Notes under the pieces: model-generated | What the model was told of the DNA's origin: nothing | The model's database searches: none | The model's input: only the letters and a program-made list of their open reading frames with translations | Assembly (NCBI GenBank): GCA_910586705.1 | Contig: CAJUJK010000013.1 | Location: 41,986 to 105,985 of the forward strand | DNA length: 64,000 nt | Source: an uncultured Lachnospiraceae bacterium | GTDB taxonomy: Bacteria; Bacillota; Clostridia; Lachnospirales; Lachnospiraceae | Direction of reading: 5' to 3' | Shown: piece after piece, positions 53,338-60,673 of the stretch | How positions within the stretch are numbered: the stretch's first letter is position 1 | How the letters are laid out: each line of letters begins with the position of its first letter | Made by a program: the position numbers and the translations under genes

Positions 53338-55887
53338 ATGTGGTTGAACGGGATGAAACGGCAGAATGGCAGGAGACGGGCGGCGGCTTTGTTGCTGGCG
53401 GGGGTGATGGCTTTGTCCCTTGCAGGGTGCGGCGGGGGCGGCGGAACCGGCGGGACGGCGACAAAGACGGGTGAGCTGCCTGGCGACGCCGTGGCGATGG
53501 GACGGTATGTGGAGACCATACTGGATGTGGATACCGGGGAGATCAAGGATCTGAAAGAGCTTTCCGACGGCAGGCTTGTGCTTTTGGAAGACGGCGCCGA
53601 GGGACGATGGATTTCCGAAGATGACGGCGCTACATGGAAGCCGGATCAGCTGCCGGGCTGGCACAATCTTCTGATGGACTATTATGTGTATGACATGAAA
53701 GCGGCTCCCGACGGAGGCGTGGCGGTTCTGTGCAAAAGTTATGCCGGGATGAGCCGGGCATCGGATGAGAGTGAAGCGGAGACCGGCGAAGAGGCATCGG
53801 ATGAGAGTGAAGCGGAGACCGGCGAAGAGGCATCGGGTGAGAGTGAAGCGGAGACCGGCGAAGAGGCATCGGATGAGAGTGAAGCGGAGATTGGCGAAGA
53901 GGCATCGGATGAGAGTGAAGCCGAGACCGGCGATGGTGCGGAAAAGAGCAGGGAGCGTGCGGACGGCGAAAGCGAAAACAAGATATGTTTCATTCCCGCA
54001 CAGGGGGAAACACAGTGGTTTGATGTACCCGCCAGCGAGTATGACGTGCCGGCATGTATGTGTTTGTCTGAGGACGGCAGCAGGCTCTTTGTGGCAGGCT
54101 ATGATCAGAAGATTTATGAGATCGACCGGGAGAGCGGGAATGCAAAGCTGTTTGTGGCGTCAGATATCACGCCGAACATGCTCTGCGTCTGGGAAAACTA
54201 TATGGCGGTGAAAAACGAACGGAGCGGCGTGGTTCTGTATGCGCTTGACACGGCAGAGCGGATTGAGGATGATGTCATCATGGATTTTGTGAATAAGAAC
54301 TGTGCGGTTAACAAGCAGGTCGCAAAATCTACCTACAGTATTTTCCCGGCGGAGGAGGCGGGCATTTATCTGGTCTGCGATAAAGGGGTGTACCGTCATG
54401 TGATTGGCGGCACTGTGATGGAGCAGGTGATCAACGGTGGACTGTCCAGCTTAAGCGATCCCATGAAGCATGTGGTGAAAATGATCCGGGTGGGGGAGGA
54501 AGGATTTCTGGTGGCTTTTTCCGAGGGTAAGGTATCGGCGTTTGCCTACGATCCGAATGTCAGTACCGTGCCGTCGCAGACATTCACGGCGTACAGTCTG
54601 ACAGAAAACGATATTTTGCGGCAGGCGATCATCCGCTATCAAGGGGAGCACCCCGACATTTATGTGGAATACAAGGTGGGCATGGACGAGGAGAACAGCG
54701 CCACCAGAGAAGACGCGGTGAAGAAACTGAACACGGAAATTATGGCGGGCAAGGGTCCGGATTTCCTTGTTCTGGACGGTCTTCCCGTAAACTCCTATAT
54801 GGAAAAGGGTGTGCTGGCGGACTTGACGCCGTATCTGGCGGAACTGGAGAAGGAGGAAAAGATTCTTCCGAATATCAAGGAAAGCTTTACGGCGGACGGA
54901 AAAATCTGTATGATTCCGGCGGCGCTGACTGTGTCTATGTATATGACGGACAAAGAAAACATGACAACTGTGTCAGACTTGTCCTCTCTGGCAGATATGA
55001 TGGAGAAACTCAGAAGCGAAAATCCCGGCAAAGGAATCATGGAGACTTACAGCAAGGACATGATACTGAACGCGCTGATGCCGGTGTCCGCGCCGCTCTG
55101 GTTTAACGAGGGGGGACAGCTCAATACAGCGGAATTGTCCGGCTATCTGGAGCAGACGAAGCGGATCTATGACGCTTGCACGGAAGATCTGGACGAGGAA
55201 GTTTTGCAGCGGTATCTGGACATGGCGGAGGACGGGGTCAACAGCAGCGACGAGGTCAGCGCTTACAATGACTTGCAGGGCGGTGGTATGCAGATCATTG
55301 CCGGCAATGAAAAGGTGGCGCTGGGAGAGTTGAAAAATGCCTATAATTATGCTTTTATGAAATCGGTCAATAAGCCGGGTAACGGGGAAAACGGCAGGAA
55401 CTGTCAGATGGCATTGACGCCGGGGAATGTGAAGGATTCCTTCCGCCCCTATGCGCTGATGGGAGTGAACGCAGCGTCCGGGCAGGCGGAACTTGCCGGC
55501 GGGCTTTTGCGGGAGACCCTTTCCAAAGACATGCAGAGTCTGATTTACCCGGTTGGTTTCCCCGTCAATGAGACGGGATTGCAGACATATCTTGAGACGC
55601 TGGGCGGGCGGCTTCCGGACTGGGCTAAGCCGGGTACATCCTACGGCGGGAGCAGTCTTACCGGTGATGACGGCACGATGATTTATATGAATATTTATGC
55701 GCCAACCGAGCAGGAGACGAAGGAGCTGTTCGATCTGCTCTTCTCTGTCCGCACGCCCTATCTGGCTGACGCGGTTGTGGAAGACGCGGTGCGGGAGGCT
55801 GGGAAGTATTATATGGAAGAGCGGTGCGGTCTGGAGGAGGCGGTGGAACTGGTGAAGGAGAAACTGGAGATTTATATGGCTGAATAA
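53338..55887 (+). CDS. Solute-binding lipoprotein with N-terminal propeller-like region (copy 3)
   Basis: The 849-residue protein has lipobox SLAGC (Cys31), the Asp-box ISEDDGATW, and a propeller-like region interrupted by an acidic insert made of five copies of a 12-residue unit (ASDESEAETGEE type, about residues 141-199). The solute-binding domain begins near residue 411 (AIIRYQGEHPDIYVEYKV, KLNTEIMAGKGPDFLVLDG). The ATG at 53338 is nine bases after GGAGG, as in copy 2. It lies directly upstream of two permease genes, so it is the best candidate for their binding protein. Confidence 0.85.
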   Translation: MWLNGMKRQNGRRRAAALLLAGVMALSLAGCGGGGGTGGTATKTGELPGDAVAMGRYVETILDVDTGEIKDLKELSDGRLVLLEDGAEGRWISEDDGATWKPDQLPGWHNLLMDYYVYDMKAAPDGGVAVLCKSYAGMSRASDESEAETGEEASDESEAETGEEASGESEAETGEEASDESEAEIGEEASDESEAETGDGAEKSRERADGESENKICFIPAQGETQWFDVPASEYDVPACMCLSEDGSRLFVAGYDQKIYEIDRESGNAKLFVASDITPNMLCVWENYMAVKNERSGVVLYALDTAERIEDDVIMDFVNKNCAVNKQVAKSTYSIFPAEEAGIYLVCDKGVYRHVIGGTVMEQVINGGLSSLSDPMKHVVKMIRVGEEGFLVAFSEGKVSAFAYDPNVSTVPSQTFTAYSLTENDILRQAIIRYQGEHPDIYVEYKVGMDEENSATREDAVKKLNTEIMAGKGPDFLVLDGLPVNSYMEKGVLADLTPYLAELEKEEKILPNIKESFTADGKICMIPAALTVSMYMTDKENMTTVSDLSSLADMMEKLRSENPGKGIMETYSKDMILNALMPVSAPLWFNEGGQLNTAELSGYLEQTKRIYDACTEDLDEEVLQRYLDMAEDGVNSSDEVSAYNDLQGGGMQIIAGNEKVALGELKNAYNYAFMKSVNKPGNGENGRNCQMALTPGNVKDSFRPYALMGVNAASGQAELAGGLLRETLSKDMQSLIYPVGFPVNETGLQTYLETLGGRLPDWAKPGTSYGGSSLTGDDGTMIYMNIYAPTEQETKELFDLLFSVRTPYLADAVVEDAVREAGKYYMEERCGLEEAVELVKEKLEIYMAE
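53758..53934 (+). repeat. In-frame 36-base tandem repeat
   Basis: Five near-identical copies of a 36-base unit beginning GCATCGGATGAGAGTGAAGC start at 53758, 53794, 53830, 53866 and 53902. Each encodes the same acidic 12-residue unit. Copy number is likely to vary by slippage without shifting the frame. Confidence 0.92.
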
Positions 55888-56003
55888 CAGCGTGAGGAGA
55901 ACTTCTAATCGCTCACAGCAAAGGCTGTTTCGCGAAGAAGTTCTAAGAGTTGCGGTGCAACTCCTTCTCACGTGGGAGAATGCCAAAGGATGGCATTCTT
56001 CGC
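55888..56003 (+). repeat. Multi-hairpin element C after solute-binding gene 3
   Basis: P1: CGTGAG (55891-55896) with CTCACG (55967-55972). P2: AGAACTTCT (55898-55906) with AGAAGTTCT (55936-55944). P3: TCGC/GCGA (55909-55912 with 55932-55935) around ACAGC/GCTGT. P4: GAGTTGC (55947-55953) with GCAACTC (55957-55963). P5: GGAGAATGCC (55975-55984) with GGCATTCTTC (from 55992). Confidence 0.82.
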
Positions 56004-56058
56004 ATGAAATGTCGAAATAGATAAAATACTGTGCTATAATAGGAGAGTTTGCTGAAAA

Positions 56059-56997
56059 ATGGTGGAAACGCGAGCAGGGAAAATAAGTTTACATAACTAT
56101 AGAGTCAGAAATAAGCAGGCGTGGGGGAATGGGAAAAAGTATAGGCGCAGGAGACGGGCTTTCCTTTTATTTCTTTTGCCGAGTCTGGCGGGGGTGACCC
56201 TTTTTGTGCTCCTGCCTTTTCTGGACGTGGTGAAGCGGTCTTTCCAGACGGCAGTCACGGGCGAGTTTACGGGCGTGAAAAACTATGGCGTTATTTTCCA
56301 GAATCAGGCGTTTGTGCTGGCGGTAAAAAACACCGCCCGGTTTACGGTGGTCTGTATTCCGCTTCTGGTGCTGGCGGGGCTTCTGGTGGCGCTTACTTTG
56401 AGCAACTTTCATAACGCGTCGCTGATCAAGTCGGTGTATCTGTTTCCGCTGGCAATGCCGACTGCAACCATTGTACTTGTCTGGAAAATGGTTTTTTATC
56501 GGCAGGGTTTCTTAAATCTTTTTCTGACAAAGATTGGAGAACTCACGGGCTTATGGGGGAGTGTGACCACGGATTATCTGGGGACGGGCGCCTCCTTCTG
56601 GGTTCTGGTGGCAAGTTATCTGTGGAAGAATACCGGGTATACGGTGGTGCTCTGGCTTGCCGGTATTCTGGCGATTCCGAGTGAGTTTATCGAGGCGGCG
56701 AAAGTGGACGGGGCAGGTCGGTGGAAGTGTATCCGCTATATCATCCTGCCGAATCTGAAGGGGAGTTTTTACACCATTGTGATTCTGTCCTTTTTAAATT
56801 CATTTAAGATTTACCGTGAGGCTTATCTGGTGGCGGGGTCTTATCCGCAGGAGGATATTTACCTGCTCCAGCATCTGTTCAACAACTGGTTCGTCAATCT
56901 GGAGTTTGACAAGATGGCGGCGGCAGTGGTGTGCGTGGGGGCGGTGCTGTTTGTGGCGATTATGGCTTTGCAGCGGATCTGGGACAAGGCGGAGTGA
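56059..56997 (+). CDS. Sugar-type ABC transporter permease (MalF/UgpA-like)
   Basis: The 312-residue protein has a basic N-terminus and six membrane segments. The cytoplasmic EAA loop that contacts the ATPase reads FIEAAKVDGAGRWKCIRYI, followed by ILPNLKGSF. It pairs with the permease at 57096. A TATAAT at 56035-56040 with a weak TCGAAA 17 bases upstream may be its promoter, which would separate it from the binding-protein gene upstream. No ATPase gene is nearby. Confidence 0.9.
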   Translation: MVETRAGKISLHNYRVRNKQAWGNGKKYRRRRRAFLLFLLPSLAGVTLFVLLPFLDVVKRSFQTAVTGEFTGVKNYGVIFQNQAFVLAVKNTARFTVVCIPLLVLAGLLVALTLSNFHNASLIKSVYLFPLAMPTATIVLVWKMVFYRQGFLNLFLTKIGELTGLWGSVTTDYLGTGASFWVLVASYLWKNTGYTVVLWLAGILAIPSEFIEAAKVDGAGRWKCIRYIILPNLKGSFYTIVILSFLNSFKIYREAYLVAGSYPQEDIYLLQHLFNNWFVNLEFDKMAAAVVCVGAVLFVAIMALQRIWDKAE

Positions 56998-57095
56998 GGC
57001 AGGTTTTGCTTATGGTTATGCTATTTGTACAATCAGCATAGCATTGAGAGGAGTTTCGCAATCTACATATTAGAAAAAAGAAGGAAGGCTGTGGG

Positions 57096-57968
57096 ATGCC
57101 GAAGTTTAGAAAAGAAATATATGGTATGATAAAAAAGTATATGGCGGTGGTGGCGCTGCTTGTGCCGGCTGTTCTGATCTGCCTTCCCGTGTTTCTGATA
57201 CTGACAGGGTCGGTGATGGACAGTCTGGAAATGAAACAGTATCTGCTTCCTGTGTTTGGTGAGGGGGAGGGGTATATCCGGTGGAAACTGATACCGGATT
57301 ATCCCACCTTCGAGCACTATGGCAGGCTTCTGTTTATGACACCCTCCTTTTTTGTCCTGTTTTGGAACTCCGTGAAGATGGTGCTCTGTATTCTGGCGGG
57401 ACAGCTTCTGGTGGGGGTTCCCGCGGCGTGGGCGTTTGCCGCGTATTCCGTGCGTGGGAGCAGGGCTTTGTTTGCCCTCTACGTGGTACTGATGCTTCTG
57501 CCTTTTCAGGTGACGATGCTTTCCAGTTATCTGGTGCTTGACCGGCTGGCGCTGATGAATACCCATGCCGCCATCATTCTGCCAGCGGTGTTTTCCACCC
57601 TGCCCATCTTTTTGACCTACGGCGGTTTCCGGGCGATTCCTCCACAGCTGTTCGAGGCGGCACGGATTGACGGGGCGAGTGAACTGCGGATATTTCTGAC
57701 AATGGGACTTCCTTTAGGGAAAAGTGGTCTATTGTCTGCCATGGTGTTAGGGTTTTTGGAATACTGGAATCTGATGGAGCAGCCGCTGGCGTTTCTGGAA
57801 GAGAAGGCGCTGTGGCCGCTGTCATTGTATCTGCCCGAGATTTCGTGGCTGCAGGCGGGCTTTGCGCTCTGCGCCTCGTTTGTCACCTTGATTCCGGCGG
57901 CTTTTGTGTTTGTGCTGGGGCAGGATTATCTGGAGCAGGGGATTGTTTATTCGGGCTTAAAAGAATAG
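57096..57968 (+). CDS. Sugar-type ABC transporter permease (MalG/UgpE-like)
   Basis: The 290-residue protein has six membrane segments and the EAA loop QLFEAARIDGASELRIF followed by LTMGLPLGKSG. The phrase LPFQVTMLSSYLVLDRLALM is typical of MalG-type permeases. It forms a heterodimer candidate with the preceding permease, 98 bases upstream. AAGGAAGG lies ahead of the ATG. The ATPase must be encoded elsewhere, perhaps a shared MsmX-type protein. Confidence 0.9.
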   Translation: MPKFRKEIYGMIKKYMAVVALLVPAVLICLPVFLILTGSVMDSLEMKQYLLPVFGEGEGYIRWKLIPDYPTFEHYGRLLFMTPSFFVLFWNSVKMVLCILAGQLLVGVPAAWAFAAYSVRGSRALFALYVVLMLLPFQVTMLSSYLVLDRLALMNTHAAIILPAVFSTLPIFLTYGGFRAIPPQLFEAARIDGASELRIFLTMGLPLGKSGLLSAMVLGFLEYWNLMEQPLAFLEEKALWPLSLYLPEISWLQAGFALCASFVTLIPAAFVFVLGQDYLEQGIVYSGLKE

Positions 57969-58080
57969 CGTGAAAAGTGCTTCTAAAGCCGTCCCGCCAT
58001 AGGACGGGACGCCAAGAAGCACTAGATTTGCTTCGCAAATCACTTTCACGCAGGAGAATGCCTAAAATACGGCATTCTCC
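57968..58080 (+). repeat. Multi-hairpin element D after the second permease
   Basis: P1: GCGTGAAA (57968-57975) with TTTCACGC (58044-58051). P2: AGTGCTTCT (57976-57984) with AGAAGCACT (58015-58023). P3: GTCCCG (57991-57996) with CGGGAC (58005-58010). P4: GATTTGC (58025-58031) with GCAAATC (58035-58041). P5: GGAGAATGCC (58053-58062) with GGCATTCTCC (58071-58080). All stems are perfect. Confidence 0.88.
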
Positions 58081-58122
58081 GTGCGTTTTAAAGTATAGAA
58101 GGAATGTGAGGAGGATGGAATC

Positions 58123-59520
58123 ATGGATAAGCGGAGGAAGAGGATTATCACGGGACTGGTGACTTTTATGGTCTTTATGTGGCTGTGCACGCTGATTTCA
58201 AAAAGCATATACGCTTCAAAACTGCCTATGGTTTCGACGACCCGGACGGATTCCAAGTATATCGAGCACATCGTGGAGGCGGAGGGCATTGTGGAGGCAG
58301 GGTCGAAACTGCCTGTGACGATCTTAAGCGGTCTGCGTGTGGAGGAACTTGCGGTGCAGACAGGTGATAAAGTGGAAGAGGGGGATCTTCTTCTTGTCGT
58401 GGATCTGGAAGATATGAAACAGATTATGGACGAGCAGGAACTTGCGGCGCAGAAAGTGCAGCTTCAGATCGACGCGATTGTCCACAATAAGGAGCTTGCG
58501 CAGAACCAGAAAGCGCTGGAGGAGGCGAGGGCGAGGGAGGATTATGATGCGCTTGCCAGATATCAGGATACGCTGGTGGGAAGAGCCGCCGAGGGCGTGG
58601 CGCAGGCTGAGGAGGCGCTTGAGGAGCTGCAGGCGGAAAACAGAGAGCATGAGAACGACTGGCAGAAAGAGGACGGCGAGGCGAAGACTGAGGAAGAGAT
58701 GGAGGCGGAGTGGGAGGCGAGAAAGCAGGAAGAGGAACGGCTGAAACAGGAACTGCAGGCTGCCGCATACGCGGAGGCGGACGCCAAGTGGAACCGGGAT
58801 AATACCATAAAGGACGCGGGCCGCAAGGTGGAGGATATTCTGCAGGAGGATAATGCGGATGCGACGCTGGCGGTATACCGTTCGGAACTCTCGGCGGTGC
58901 AGGAAAAGATTGCCGTTTATCAGACGATTATGGAGCAGGAAGGGAGAGTTACCAGCCCCCTTGGCGGGATGGTGACGGACGTGTTTGTGCAGACCGGCGG
59001 CAGGGTGCCGGATACGGCTTCCTTTCTTCTGGCGGATGACGAGGTGCCCTGTCAGTTCCGGGCGTCCCTCACCAAAGAACAGAAAAGTTATGTAAACTTA
59101 GGCGATGATGTGAAGCTGCAGCTGGACGGACGAAAAAAGATTGACGCCAAGGTGGATTATATAGAAGAAAATGAAAATATGCCGGGCACATATACGGCGC
59201 TTCTGCGGCTGCCGGAGGAAACGGGAACGCCCGGTCTTTCCGGGAAAATGACCTGCTCCAAGGCGGGAGATAAGTACCCGTGCTGCGTTTCTCTTCTGGC
59301 GCTGCACACGGAGAACGACAGGAACTTTGTGTATGTGGTGAATGAGCGGGAGGGGATTCTTGGCACGGAATACTATGTGGAGGAAATTAACGTCAGCGTC
59401 GTGGACAAGAATGATAAGCTGGCGGCAATAGAAGGCGCCGTGACGGAGGAGAGCAGGATCATAGAGTCTTCCACGAAGGAGATTCAGAAGGGAGATGTGG
59501 TAAGACTGTCAGACGGGTGA
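58123..59520 (+). CDS. HlyD/RND-type membrane fusion (adaptor) protein
   Basis: The 465-residue protein has a single N-terminal membrane anchor (GLVTFMVFMWLCTLIS), a split lipoyl/barrel-sandwich domain (VEAGSKLPVTILSGLRVEEL, and later GRVTSPLGGMVTDVFVQTGG), a long Glu/Ala/Gln-rich coiled coil between them (about 105-255) and a beta-barrel region. Adaptors of this kind normally work with an ABC or RND exporter, but no partner gene is next to it. GAGGAGGA precedes the ATG. It may instead stabilise a surface complex; function unproven. Confidence 0.85.
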   Translation: MDKRRKRIITGLVTFMVFMWLCTLISKSIYASKLPMVSTTRTDSKYIEHIVEAEGIVEAGSKLPVTILSGLRVEELAVQTGDKVEEGDLLLVVDLEDMKQIMDEQELAAQKVQLQIDAIVHNKELAQNQKALEEARAREDYDALARYQDTLVGRAAEGVAQAEEALEELQAENREHENDWQKEDGEAKTEEEMEAEWEARKQEEERLKQELQAAAYAEADAKWNRDNTIKDAGRKVEDILQEDNADATLAVYRSELSAVQEKIAVYQTIMEQEGRVTSPLGGMVTDVFVQTGGRVPDTASFLLADDEVPCQFRASLTKEQKSYVNLGDDVKLQLDGRKKIDAKVDYIEENENMPGTYTALLRLPEETGTPGLSGKMTCSKAGDKYPCCVSLLALHTENDRNFVYVVNEREGILGTEYYVEEINVSVVDKNDKLAAIEGAVTEESRIIESSTKEIQKGDVVRLSDG

Positions 59521-59646
59521 TGTGAGATATACCGGGAAACGATAAAAACAAGGGGAATTATAGACGAAAGATATTGAAAAGTGTCTGGCATGGTTGTAGA
59601 ATGGTTTCGGATATTTGAAACTATGTAAATAAGGACGGACAATCCG

Positions 59647-60489
59647 ATGATTCTGGCAGCTATCAAAATCACACTGAGCAGTATTGGGGCGCTTGCGGTT
59701 TTATATCTTCTGGCGATCATGCCGCGCATGATAAAAAGGCCTGACACTTCGCTTTTTAAAAAGGTGTATTTTGCCCACCGTGGGCTTCACGACAATGACG
59801 GGGATGCGCCGGAAAATTCTCTGGCGGCTTTCAGGAGGGCGGTGGATGCCGGATTTGGCATGGAGCTCGATGTACAGGTGAGCAGCGACGGTGTGCCGGT
59901 TATTTTCCACGACTTTAATCTGGAGAGAATCTGCGGCGCGGCGGGTAAGGTTGTGAATCATACATACGAGGAGCTGCAGGCTTATACCCTCTGTCAGTCT
60001 GGGGAGCGGATCCCGAAGCTGTCCGAGCTGCTTGACATGGTGGACGGACGTGTTCCCCTTATTGTGGAGATCAAGGCGGAGACGGCGGACGTTTCCTGCT
60101 GCGCGGTGATAGACAGGCTTTTGCGCGCCTATCACGGCGCCTATTGTATTGAATCCTTTAATCCTATGGTGCTCTGGTGGTTCCGCATAAACCACGGGAA
60201 AGTGGTGCGGGGACAGCTTTCCTCAAATTTCCGCAGGGAGGGCGTGTACTGGAACATTCTCTATTTTGCCATGACGCATCTTTTGTTCAATTTTCTGACC
60301 AAGCCGGATTTCATTGCCTACAATCACAAATTCAGCGAGGAGCCGGGAAGAAGGATATGCAGGCATCTTTACAGACATCCAGCGGCGGCGTGGACGGTTC
60401 GCAGCGAACAGGATCTGGAGGCGCTTCGGGGTGAGTATGATGTGTTCATTTTTGACAGCTTTCTTCCCCGCAAAGCCAGCCGGTTTTGA
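59647..60489 (+). CDS. Glycerophosphodiester phosphodiesterase family protein
   Basis: GDPD enzymes hydrolyse glycerophosphodiesters to glycerol 3-phosphate and an alcohol. The 280-residue protein has an N-terminal membrane anchor (about 2-24) and a GDPD domain with FAHRGLHDNDGDAPENSLAA, FGMELDVQVSSDGVPVIFHD and PLIVEIKAE, so the catalytic His pair and metal-binding Glu/Asp are present. It may act on lipid head groups or teichoic-acid-like polymers at the membrane. A GGACGGAC site precedes the ATG. Confidence 0.92.
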   Translation: MILAAIKITLSSIGALAVLYLLAIMPRMIKRPDTSLFKKVYFAHRGLHDNDGDAPENSLAAFRRAVDAGFGMELDVQVSSDGVPVIFHDFNLERICGAAGKVVNHTYEELQAYTLCQSGERIPKLSELLDMVDGRVPLIVEIKAETADVSCCAVIDRLLRAYHGAYCIESFNPMVLWWFRINHGKVVRGQLSSNFRREGVYWNILYFAMTHLLFNFLTKPDFIAYNHKFSEEPGRRICRHLYRHPAAAWTVRSEQDLEALRGEYDVFIFDSFLPRKASRF

Positions 60490-60537
60490 TTTTTTGGCTT
60501 AGTTTAAGAATATGGTGACGCTTTCACACGCTAATGT

Positions 60538-60561
60538 GACAAATATTTTGTAATATTTGTC
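60538..60561 (+). terminator. AT-rich perfect inverted repeat between GDPD gene and ppdK
   Basis: GACAAATATT (60538-60547) and AATATTTGTC (60552-60561) are perfect complements around TTGT, and TTTCTTTTT follows. It can serve as the terminator of the GDPD gene. The symmetry would also suit an operator for ppdK. Confidence 0.6.
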
Positions 60562-60673
60562 TTTCTTTTTGTGAATTTTTTCAAAAAACCAGTGTTAAAA
60601 TTGCAAAAATATGGTAAAATAAATGCTAGCCGAGTGGCTTTAATTTTCAACGGAATGGAGGATAGCAAATAAC

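Noticed and set aside
53758..53934. 36-base periodic repeats suggestive of a CRISPR array
   Set aside because: The units abut without unique spacers, lie in frame inside a lipoprotein gene and encode a regular acidic peptide; no cas genes are present.
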